Shown here piece after piece: positions 1 through 6,462 of a stretch of DNA of 64,000 nucleotides. The translations under genes were made by a program, and so were the position numbers. This DNA comes from an uncultured Spirochaeta sp. (GTDB lineage Bacteria; Spirochaetota; Spirochaetia; DSM-27196; Alkalispirochaetaceae). The stretch lies in the NCBI GenBank assembly GCA_913030605.1, contig CAJWEZ010000005.1, positions 1 to 64,000 on the forward strand. Reading direction: 5' to 3'. Each line of letters starts with the position of its first letter. Within the stretch, counting starts at the first letter, position 1. The notes under the pieces are model-generated. The model worked only from the letters and a program-made list of their open reading frames with translations, had not been told where the DNA came from and ran no database searches.

Positions 1-461
1 GTACCGCCGCGCGGACCTACACCAACCCGCTCTTTCCGGCGAACTACGTCGACCGCCTGATCCGGCACCGGCTGCGGGAGCACACGCGCGAGACGATCGC
101 CTTCGCCAGGCACAGCGCGATGCAGATGTACCGTATGTGGGTATTCGCGTGGGACCACAACACGAGGCGGGAGTGGCGGGCGAAGGATCCGGGGGCCGGT
201 GTGCACTCCGCGCGGGGAGGACTGGACGAAGCGGGAGCGCGGGCGATGCGGCGGATCAACCGCGAGTTCTTTCAGCGGCGGATCGACGCCCGGGCCGGGA
301 CGGTTCCGGATAGCCTCGAGCACGCCTGGCGAGGTGAGATTCTCACTCCACCGATCAGGTGGACCGCCGGACAGAAGGGAACGACGGTGACGATGCCCCG
401 CTACGCGCACCACGATCTCGCCCGTGCCGCCGGGGCCGCACGAGCTGAGTGTGCCGCGTGA
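1..461 (+). CDS. possible transposase/recombinase, C-terminal part (5' end outside window)
   Basis: The frame is open from the left edge (first full codon at position 3) to a TGA at 459-461, so this is the 3' end of a longer gene. The visible 152 residues are basic and aromatic-rich and contain a stretch like NPLFPANYVDR followed by EHTRETIAFAR. From memory this resembles the C-terminal part of some spirochaete/Leptospira insertion-sequence transposases; that is an impression, not a database match. No catalytic triad is visible in this fragment. The following 200 bp carry degenerate GC-rich direct repeats (about 451-490) and a half-copy of a dispersed repeat, which fits the edge of a mobile element. 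It could equally be the tail of an unrelated hypothetical gene. Confidence 0.4.
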   Translation, partial: TAARTYTNPLFPANYVDRLIRHRLREHTRETIAFARHSAMQMYRMWVFAWDHNTRREWRAKDPGAGVHSARGGLDEAGARAMRRINREFFQRRIDARAGTVPDSLEHAWRGEILTPPIRWTAGQKGTTVTMPRYAHHDLARAAGAARAECAA

Positions 462-564
462 GGTGGGCACGCCGCATGAGGCGGGTTCGCCCCGTCAGGA
501 GCTTCAGGTGCCCTCGCTGCGTGCACCGCGAGAGCTTGGGGACGCCCCGTGACGCGTCCCTCGC

Positions 565-609
565 GCAACACGCTTCTGTATACAGCCGAAATTTCACAGA
601 AGCTGTTGA
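565..609 (+). repeat. half-copy of a dispersed repeat, forming a hairpin
   Basis: GCAACACGCTTCTGTATACA at 565-584, followed by GCC, is nearly identical to the ends of two full ~143-bp repeats at 27982-28125 and 45130-45272. Here the partner end about 120 bp away is not visible. Instead an inverted arm (CACAGAAGCTGTTG, about 595-608) follows immediately, so this stretch folds on itself. A second perfect 7-bp stem (GGGACGC/GCGTCCC, about 538-560) lies just upstream, at the same relative place as the internal hairpins of the full copies. It sits in the 200-bp gene-free gap between the possible transposase and the sigma-54 activator. Confidence 0.6.
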
Positions 610-634
610 CAAATAACAAAAACTGTACAAATAA
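606..634 (+). promoter_or_regulatory. candidate sigma-70 promoter for the sigma-54-type activator
   Basis: A perfect TTGACA (606-611) is followed by 17 bp and then AAATAA (629-634) in an AT-rich stretch that contrasts sharply with the surrounding GC-rich DNA. The -35 box overlaps the right arm of the repeat hairpin. The activator gene starts at 662, with only a weak purine-rich ribosome-binding site. Confidence 0.5.
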
Positions 635-661
635 TGGAAAAAATTGTATTGAGAAAAACGT

Positions 662-1801
662 ATGATTCTTGTTTTTTCCAGTGATACCGTTCTTTCTGAC
701 TGCGTCCACGTTGCCGTAGATGATGCTGTTCCCGTCCAGATCGAGTCCGATACCGACCAGTATTTTCGATGGTCCTCCGCAATCCTCCTTCCAGTGTCGG
801 TGGCGATCGTCGACTGCCGGGGTGAGGCACCGGACGCGCTCGCGCGCCTCGACCAGGTGCTTCGCCGACTGCGGGGAATCCCCGTGCTGGCGGTCGTGGA
901 CCGCGGCGATTCGATTCTCGCCTATCAGGTCGGCGACCGTGGCGTCTCGGGATGGATTCCGGCGCCGTTTACCAGTGCGTCCGTACGGGAACGCCTGCTG
1001 GACGTACTCTCCCTCCCAACGGTTGTGGATCAGGCGAGGGAGGTCCCGCCGGAGCTGGTATCCCAGTTGGTAGGCGGCAGTCGCCGCCTCTCTGACCTCC
1101 GGCGGCTGATCGTGCGGGCAGCGGGCTGCGACGTCCCGATCATGGTGTGCGGAGAGACAGGCGTTGGGAAGGAAGTGGTTGCACGGGCGATTCACGGTGC
1201 CTCCTCCGTTGCCGACGGTCCGTTCGTCGCCGCCAATCTGGGCGCCCTCGCCCCGGGCGTCGTTGAGTCGGAACTCTTCGGGTCGCGGCGGGGTGCGTTC
1301 ACCGGTGCGCTGGACAAGCCGGGCCTGTTCCAGTCAAGCCACGGGGGAACGCTGTTTCTCGACGAAGTCACTGAGATGCCGGTGGAGTTGCAGCCGAAAC
1401 TGCTGAGGGCGGTTGAGTCGATGGAGATACGGCCGGTCGGCGGGCTGGCGCCGGACCGTATACGGGCCCGGATCGTCTCGGCGACGAATCGCTCGCCCGC
1501 GATCCTGCGGAGGACCGGACGCTTCCGCGTTGATCTGTGGTATCGACTCGCCGGTATCGTGCTGCAGATTCCGCCTCTGAGGGACAGGCCGGAAGACATC
1601 CCGGCGCTGGCGTCGGCGCTACTGGACCAGGCCGGTCACGGCGACGTGCGTCTGGCGCGGTCTGCGCTGCGTCTGCTGGCGGAGCACCGCTGGCCGGGGA
1701 ACGTCAGGGAACTGCGCGCCACGCTGCTCCGGTCGACGGCACTCTCCGGACGGCGGGTACTCCGGGCCCAGGATATCGTGCTCGACACGACCTTCCTGTG
1801 A
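662..1801 (+). CDS. sigma-54-interacting AAA+ transcriptional activator lacking a DNA-binding domain
   Basis: 379 aa. Residues 1-115 look like a degenerate receiver domain (IVDCRG at 48-53 at the place of the phosphoacceptor strand, but no clear acidic pocket). Residues 135-370 are the AAA+ core of bacterial enhancer-binding proteins: Walker A GETGVGKE (164-171), the sigma-54 contact loop GAFTGA (211-216), Walker B LFLDEV (231-236), and WPGNVREL near the end. The protein stops about 20 residues after that motif, so the usual C-terminal Fis-type helix-turn-helix is absent. Family knowledge: such proteins remodel RpoN-RNA polymerase closed complexes using ATP; versions without a DNA-binding domain (for example FlgR of Helicobacter, CtcC of Chlamydia) act from solution. 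Its targets are not visible here. Confidence 0.88.
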   Translation: MILVFSSDTVLSDCVHVAVDDAVPVQIESDTDQYFRWSSAILLPVSVAIVDCRGEAPDALARLDQVLRRLRGIPVLAVVDRGDSILAYQVGDRGVSGWIPAPFTSASVRERLLDVLSLPTVVDQAREVPPELVSQLVGGSRRLSDLRRLIVRAAGCDVPIMVCGETGVGKEVVARAIHGASSVADGPFVAANLGALAPGVVESELFGSRRGAFTGALDKPGLFQSSHGGTLFLDEVTEMPVELQPKLLRAVESMEIRPVGGLAPDRIRARIVSATNRSPAILRRTGRFRVDLWYRLAGIVLQIPPLRDRPEDIPALASALLDQAGHGDVRLARSALRLLAEHRWPGNVRELRATLLRSTALSGRRVLRAQDIVLDTTFL

Positions 1802-1803
1802 GG

Positions 1804-2307
1804 CTATCGAAGGCCGCGGATATCGAACGCCTGAATGACCGGTACGAGGGTTCCCTCCGGTGTTTCCGCGACGCTAACCAGCCGTCCTGCCACCAGAATT
1901 CTGTCGTTCCGGACGATGAGCTCCGGCGGCGGGTCCCGCGGGACGCGTTCGGCGACGCGGTCGGCGAAGACAGGGTCATCGAGGATCACGTAGGCGCTGT
2001 ACATCTCGACAGAGTCGAGGCCGTTCCAGGCACCACCCACGAGTTCGACCTCCACGTAGAAGTCGTCGGGTTCCGTGGAGTACACGGTGATCGAGGCGGC
2101 GGTACCGTCGAGGACCAGAACCCGCTCCGCGAGTGCCTGGAGTTCCTCCATGTCGCCGGCTGCGCGGCTCACGTCTGCGAGCGACACCTCCAGGGACACT
2201 GCCTGCCGGAACGCCGACGGTGTGTCCAGGGACACCGCCGATTCCTGCGTCATCGCCGGCGCCGCAACCAGCGCCAGCACAGCCAGGGCGCGAAACAAGG
2301 TCTTCAT
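1804..2307 (-). CDS. exported protein of unknown function
   Basis: 167 aa with an N-terminal signal peptide (MKTLFRALAVLALVAAPAMT, then QE), so probably periplasmic. The C-terminal third has a beta-rich pattern around ILVAGRLVSV that might be a small OB-like barrel; this is only a guess. It ends 2 bp from the convergent end of the activator gene and is divergently transcribed from the SDR gene at 2361. I do not recognise the family. Confidence 0.7.
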   Translation of the reverse strand: MKTLFRALAVLALVAAPAMTQESAVSLDTPSAFRQAVSLEVSLADVSRAAGDMEELQALAERVLVLDGTAASITVYSTEPDDFYVEVELVGGAWNGLDSVEMYSAYVILDDPVFADRVAERVPRDPPPELIVRNDRILVAGRLVSVAETPEGTLVPVIQAFDIRGLR

Positions 2308-2313
2308 ATTGGC

Positions 2314-2342
2314 AGTATAGGTTGCTCAGAAGGTGAATACAA
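2314..2342 (-). promoter_or_regulatory. promoter of the exported protein gene
   Basis: On the minus strand TTGTAT (2337-2342), a 17-bp spacer, and TATACT (2314-2319) precede the ATG at 2307 by only a few bases, implying a very short leader. The divergent SDR gene has TGTACT at 2344-2349, so the two promoters overlap back to back in this 53-bp gap. Confidence 0.55.
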
Positions 2343-2360
2343 CTGTACTCTTCACCTCAT

Positions 2361-3119
2361 ATGGGCCTGCTCAGCCGGGTCGACACCCACAGCACGCGAC
2401 TACAGAATCATCGGGCGCTCATCATTGGCGGAAGCGGCGGCATCGGCCGTGCGGTTACCTATTCCCTGGCCTCTCAGGGGGCGGCGGTCGTTTGCCACGG
2501 CGGTCACAACCGCGGCAGGCTCGAGCAGGTGGTGTCGTATATTCAGCACCACGGCGGCCGTGCCCGGATGCTCTTCCAGCCGCTGGAATCCGCCTCCGAC
2601 ATCCTCCCCCGGCTCGACGACCTCGGCCGGATCGATATCCTCGTTGTGGCGATGGGGCCGGTGGACTACCGATCGATCGCCGATACCGATCCGGAGACGT
2701 GGCGTCGAATGGCGGAACTCAACCTGGTTCTGCCGGGACTGCTCATGTCACGGTTTCTCCCGCCGATGGTTAAGGCAGGGTGGGGGCGTATCGTGCTGTT
2801 CGGTGCGCCCCACGGTGACACACTCCGTGGATTCCGGACGATGGCGGCGTACGGCGCCGCAAAGACGGGACTCGCGGCGCTGTGCAAGTCCGCCGCGCTG
2901 CAGACGCAGGGGCAGAATGTGGCGGTGAATATGGTGGCCCCGGGGTACGTCGACACCGAGTATCTGACGGAGTCACAGCGGCGAACCGCCCGGCGTCGGT
3001 CTCCACGGGGAGTACCGATCGCGCCGGAACGTGTCGCACGCCTCGTGAGCCAGCTCGTCCTGGCGGAAGAGCCGGACATGAACGGGGCGATCATCGCCAT
3101 GGATCAGGGGTTGGAATGA
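2361..3119 (+). CDS. short-chain dehydrogenase/reductase family protein with altered active site
   Basis: 252 aa, classical SDR length. The Rossmann dinucleotide motif GGSGGIG is at residues 23-29 and the catalytic Tyr-X3-Lys is YGAAK (Tyr164, Lys168). The PGYVDTE segment after the active site is also typical of FabG-like enzymes. The position that normally carries the catalytic Ser (as in FabG GRIxxIGS) reads GRIVLFGA, with Ala149 and a two-residue insertion before Tyr164. The enzyme may therefore use another residue (Thr154 is near) or be non-catalytic. No Shine-Dalgarno precedes the ATG and the candidate -10 lies about 12 bp upstream, so the mRNA may be leaderless. The substrate cannot be inferred. 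Confidence 0.82.
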   Translation: MGLLSRVDTHSTRLQNHRALIIGGSGGIGRAVTYSLASQGAAVVCHGGHNRGRLEQVVSYIQHHGGRARMLFQPLESASDILPRLDDLGRIDILVVAMGPVDYRSIADTDPETWRRMAELNLVLPGLLMSRFLPPMVKAGWGRIVLFGAPHGDTLRGFRTMAAYGAAKTGLAALCKSAALQTQGQNVAVNMVAPGYVDTEYLTESQRRTARRRSPRGVPIAPERVARLVSQLVLAEEPDMNGAIIAMDQGLE

Positions 3120-3130
3120 GGTGAGCTGGT

Positions 3131-3159
3131 TTGACAATTTCATCGGGCACATCTAATAT
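3131..3159 (+). promoter_or_regulatory. strong sigma-70-type promoter for the STAS-zinc ribbon gene
   Basis: TTGACA (3131-3136), exactly 17 bp, then TAATAT (3154-3159). The expected transcription start near 3166 lies downstream of the ATG at 3162, which therefore cannot be the start; this places translation at the ATG at 3189. Confidence 0.75.
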
Positions 3160-3188
3160 GAATGAATCATTGGGAAGTACAGAACCGT

Positions 3189-3743
3189 ATGAGCAATAAC
3201 GACATCGTACCTGGCTTTGACGAAGAAAAGGACGAGAGCCTCAAGATTCGCCTTCAGAAAGTTGACAGTGTTGAAGGCTGCCTGGTGCTCTATCTGACCG
3301 GATACATCGATACCTACAACTCAAATTTCTTCCAGAAGCGGGTGAATCGCGCCGTGGAAGCGGGTTTTTCCCGGTTGATCTTCCACTGCGGTGGGCTCAA
3401 CTACGTATCCAGTACCGGCATCGGCTCTTTCACCGCGTTTCTCAAGGCGGTGAAGCCCAAGGGTGGTGATCTGGTCCTGCTTGAGATCCAGCCGAAGGTG
3501 TACGAGGTCTTCCAGCTCCTCGGGTTCTCGCAGTTCTTCCATATCAAGGATTCGCTGGAAGATGCCGTGGAGCATTTTTCGCGTGGCGGCCAGATGCAAC
3601 AGTCGTCCGATGTGTTTCCCAAGATCTTCAAGTGTCCGATCTGTTCGACCAAGCTCAAGGCATCCAAGCCGGGTCGCTTCCGGTGCTCCAACTGCAAGAC
3701 GATCCTCGCCATTGACGCCGGCGGACAGGTGTTTCTCGGCTAG
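3189..3743 (+). CDS. STAS-domain anti-sigma-factor-antagonist-like protein with C-terminal zinc ribbon
   Basis: 184 aa. Residues 18-130 form a STAS domain of the SpoIIAA/RsbV type; the conserved loop reads YVSSTGIGS (72-80), with Ser74/Ser75 where the kinase-targeted serine sits in partner-switching antagonists. Residues 147-184 form a small zinc ribbon with CPIC (149-152) and CSNC (166-169). Known family role: binding and releasing anti-sigma kinases or phosphatases. The zinc ribbon is an unusual addition and might provide a docking surface. An upstream in-frame ATG at 3162 was rejected because it precedes the predicted transcription start. pspA follows 62 bp downstream, suggesting an envelope-stress setting, but no RsbW-like kinase is seen nearby. 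Confidence 0.85.
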   Translation: MSNNDIVPGFDEEKDESLKIRLQKVDSVEGCLVLYLTGYIDTYNSNFFQKRVNRAVEAGFSRLIFHCGGLNYVSSTGIGSFTAFLKAVKPKGGDLVLLEIQPKVYEVFQLLGFSQFFHIKDSLEDAVEHFSRGGQMQQSSDVFPKIFKCPICSTKLKASKPGRFRCSNCKTILAIDAGGQVFLG

Positions 3744-3805
3744 GTCGCAGTCGAACCCGACGCCGGTGCCCGGAGACCGGCACCGCAGGAATTCGAAGGA
3801 GACTC

Positions 3806-4591
3806 ATGGGAGTGTTTGAACGCCTCCGCAGACTGATCCGGTCCAACGTCAACGACATGGTTCGCAAGGCCGAGGACCCGGAAAAGATGCTTAACCAGCT
3901 CATCATCGACATGAACAAGCAGCTCGTCGACGCCAAGCGCAACGTGGCGACCGCTATCTCGGAAGAGAAGCGGCTGCAGCGCCAGGTCGAGTCGCAGCAC
4001 CAGAAGGCGAGCGAGTGGGAACAGCGCGCCATGACAGCACTTCGCGCCGGGAAGGAAGACCTGGCACGGGAGGCGCTGCAGCGCAAGAAGCGCGAGTCCG
4101 ACTACGCCACACAGCTGCAGGAGCAGTACGACAAACAGCACGAGGCCGTTGAAGGACTCAAGGCATCGCTGCGGGACCTGCAGGGACGCATCGAGGAAGC
4201 GCAGCGGAAGAAGAACCTGCTTGTTGCGCGGGCGAAGCGTGCCGAAGCGCAGAAGAAGATCCAGGAAATCATCACCGGTCTTGGCAATACCTCAGCCTTC
4301 GACGCGTTCGACGAGATGTCGAAGCGCGTGGAACAGCTGGAGCTGGAGAACGAGTCTCTGGCCGAAGTCGCCGAGAGTCCCGCTGACCTCTCTCTCGAGG
4401 AAAAAATCGCGGCGCTGGAGCAACCGAGCGACGATGCGATGCTCGACGACCTGCGCAAGAAAATGTCGCTCGAGGATCAGCGCGGCTCGACGAACACCGC
4501 CGACGGCGCCGCGGGCACGGCGGCAGGTGGTGACGACGATATCGACGCTTCCCTCGCGGAGCTGAAGAAGAGGCTTCGCAGCCAAGAGTAG
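3806..4591 (+). CDS. pspA: PspA/IM30 (Vipp1) family membrane-stress protein
   Basis: 261 aa, close to the family norm. The N-terminus has the amphipathic helix and the typical NxxVRKAEDPEKML start, followed by a long coiled coil through about residue 145, rich in Glu, Lys, Gln and Arg. The tail is acidic and low in complexity (Gly/Ala/Asp around 230-245) and ends in a short charged helix. PspA proteins form ESCRT-III-like assemblies on the inner membrane and protect it from proton leakage. There is a good ribosome-binding site (AAGGAG) upstream of the ATG. It follows the STAS protein and precedes an OmpR-like regulator by 6 bp, so the three may be co-transcribed. Confidence 0.92.
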   Translation: MGVFERLRRLIRSNVNDMVRKAEDPEKMLNQLIIDMNKQLVDAKRNVATAISEEKRLQRQVESQHQKASEWEQRAMTALRAGKEDLAREALQRKKRESDYATQLQEQYDKQHEAVEGLKASLRDLQGRIEEAQRKKNLLVARAKRAEAQKKIQEIITGLGNTSAFDAFDEMSKRVEQLELENESLAEVAESPADLSLEEKIAALEQPSDDAMLDDLRKKMSLEDQRGSTNTADGAAGTAAGGDDDIDASLAELKKRLRSQE

Positions 4592-4597
4592 AGACGG

Positions 4598-5173
4598 GTG
4601 CGTCGCATTTTCGTCGTCGATGCAACCGGATCCACCCGCACCGTCGCCGCCGCCCTGGCGGCGACCCCCGACTGGCACACGACAGACACACGACCGCAGA
4701 TCGATGGCGCGCCGGCGATCGTTGTCGCCCCGGTGACCCTTGTCCGTGCCGCCGATATTCACGGATATGCGGCCGTTGAATGGCTGCCGTACGGACCCGC
4801 CGAGGCGATGCTCACCGCGTTTCTCCTGGGTGCAGCGGACTACCTTCGCACGCCGCTCTCTCTTCCCGAGGTGCAGGCGCGCGTGGCACGGCTGGCCCGG
4901 GGGCTTTCCGGGCGAGCGGATCTCGGGTCCGTGGTGACGATTGAGGGAGAAGCGGTGGTCCTGCCCGGTTCGCTCCACGAGATCTGGGCGCTGCTCGATC
5001 GACACCGGGGACGAATCGTCGACCGACCGGCGATCGCGGCGTGCTGCGGCATGACCGATGGTGCGGAATCACGGGCCGTGGACATGGCGGTGTCGCGTCT
5101 TCGGCGGCGGGTGGAGCCGCTCGGAGCCACGATCGAGACGATCCGCGGTCGTGGCTACCGCCTCCGGCGCTGA
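4598..5173 (+). CDS. OmpR/PhoB-type winged-helix regulator with degenerate receiver domain
   Basis: 191 aa starting at GTG 4598. The last ~85 residues match an OmpR/PhoB winged helix, ending in the signature pattern IRGRGYRLRR. The first ~95 residues keep the receiver end motif (GAADYLRTPLSLPEVQARV resembles GADDYLxKPF) but lack a recognisable phosphoacceptor Asp and acidic pocket, and the domain is short. It is thus probably a phosphorylation-independent or small-molecule-regulated DNA-binding protein. No histidine kinase is adjacent. It lies 6 bp after pspA and just upstream of the DnaA-box-like spacer, making PspA expression or that spacer plausible targets. Confidence 0.8.
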   Translation: MRRIFVVDATGSTRTVAAALAATPDWHTTDTRPQIDGAPAIVVAPVTLVRAADIHGYAAVEWLPYGPAEAMLTAFLLGAADYLRTPLSLPEVQARVARLARGLSGRADLGSVVTIEGEAVVLPGSLHEIWALLDRHRGRIVDRPAIAACCGMTDGAESRAVDMAVSRLRRRVEPLGATIETIRGRGYRLRR

Positions 5174-5472
5174 TTCTTTCATTCTTTCCAATTCAATTGT
5201 GGACAACCTGTGGAAAACTGTGGATACCCGGGGTCGAATCCGGTCACGCTGTGCGTGTTGCATGGGCGCGAAATCGCCACCATTCGGTGGTACCAATTGG
5301 TTGCTTCTGTAAATCATTTCATTGAAATAAGTTATATACTGTCAAGTCGAGAGGTGGGGGGCTGGTGTGTCAATTTAACCCGGAAAACCCGTGTCCGCAG
5401 CTCCCACCGCCCGGGGCCGGCTGTGGAAAAGCTGTGGAAAACCTGTAGTCTCTATGCTAATCTTGGGATCCG
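5174..5472. promoter_or_regulatory. 299-bp intergenic region with phased DnaA-box-like sites and an AT-rich core
   Basis: No gene is visible. TGTGGACAA (5198-5206), TGTGGAAAA (5209-5217) and TGTGGATAC (5219-5227) lie one helical turn apart; a second pair of TGTGGAAAA lies at 5422-5430 and 5433-5441. The reverse complement TTTTCCACA fits the DnaA box consensus TTWTNCACA exactly (three sites); the other two differ by one base. Between the clusters are a 10-bp palindrome ACCAATTGGT (about 5292-5301) and an AT-rich stretch (5308-5340). This is the arrangement expected of a replication origin or a DnaA-titrating/regulatory locus, but no dnaA, dnaN, gyrB or rpmH gene is in the window. A TATGCTAAT sequence at 5453-5461 may be the -10 of the next gene. 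Confidence 0.5.
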
Positions 5473-6462
5473 GTGAAACACGCACTGTTGCTCCCGCCGC
5501 TGATCCTTCTCGTCATGACCGGACTTGTCGTGGCCTTCGGTACGCTCCTGGCGGTGGTCGGCGTGAGCGTGTCGGCGCTCCCGACGGTGTTGCCTCCGGT
5601 ACTCCTCGTTTCGGTGTCCCTCGCGGTGGTGACGGGACTGAATCGTGCCATCCGTCGCCCGCTGGCGGCCGTTCCGGCGTTTCTCCTTGTTCTTGTAACC
5701 GTCGCTCTGGTGACCGTCGGCGCCCATCTGCTGTACACCCTCCGCGGCCCTGTGGACTCGGCAGTGGTTACCCGCGCCGCCGAGCGCGGGTCGATCCTAC
5801 CGCACACGATCTACCACGGATCCCGCTTTGCCGTTGTCGTCGCCGACCAGACCGGTGCCGATCTCTCCGATGTGGTGGTGATCGACTATTGGTCCACCGC
5901 CTCCGCCCGCGTGAACCGCTATCCGGCAGCCTACTGGAATCGCGCCGACGGGCTGCTGATTCTCCCGGACGGACCCGACGTCCCCACGGATCGGCTGACC
6001 GGGTTCGGCCGTCCTGAGCTTCCCGCCGTGGTTCGGAATTCGATCGACGATGTCCTGATCTTCGTGGATCACATCGAACGGTCGTGGCGAGCGGCGCTTC
6101 CGCCCCGTCTGCAGGAGGTGCTTCCGTCGGTCGCCGCCGCCGCTGCCCGACCGGCGCTCACCGTCCTCGTTGTTGCCCTCGCCATCGCCGCCGTGTGGAC
6201 ACCGGTCCGATTCAGTCGCTGGCCACTGTTGAACGTCGTGGTGGCTGTGGCGTACCTGCGCCTGCTCGTGGCGGTTCCGCGGATCGCATGGGTCCCGTGG
6301 CTCGAATCCGCCGTGTGGCGACGCGCGCCCTCGTGGGTCGTCGACGACCGCGTCCTGCTGATGTGGGCGGCGATGGCGATCGTCCTGCTGATCGCGGCTG
6401 TCGCCCTTCCGTCGCTGACACGCTGGCGGCACGCGATGCACTACCAGGAGAACGCGACGTGA
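5473..6462 (+). CDS. integral membrane protein of unknown function
   Basis: 329 aa from a GTG start. There are three hydrophobic segments in the first ~90 residues, a soluble middle of about 120 residues (roughly 90-215), and three or four hydrophobic segments in the last third. The soluble part would lie on one face of the inner membrane. I recognise no family motif. It opens a three-gene run with 4-bp overlaps (5473-9019) and sits directly after the DnaA-box-like spacer. Confidence 0.75.
   Translation: MKHALLLPPLILLVMTGLVVAFGTLLAVVGVSVSALPTVLPPVLLVSVSLAVVTGLNRAIRRPLAAVPAFLLVLVTVALVTVGAHLLYTLRGPVDSAVVTRAAERGSILPHTIYHGSRFAVVVADQTGADLSDVVVIDYWSTASARVNRYPAAYWNRADGLLILPDGPDVPTDRLTGFGRPELPAVVRNSIDDVLIFVDHIERSWRAALPPRLQEVLPSVAAAAARPALTVLVVALAIAAVWTPVRFSRWPLLNVVVAVAYLRLLVAVPRIAWVPWLESAVWRRAPSWVVDDRVLLMWAAMAIVLLIAAVALPSLTRWRHAMHYQENAT

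Noticed and set aside
3162-3188. Upstream ATG at 3162 as start of the STAS gene
   Set aside because: It lies 3 bp after the -10 box, upstream of the expected transcription start.
5226-5245. GGGTCGAATCC resembling a tRNA T-arm
   Set aside because: No acceptor, D-arm or anticodon stem can be drawn around it.
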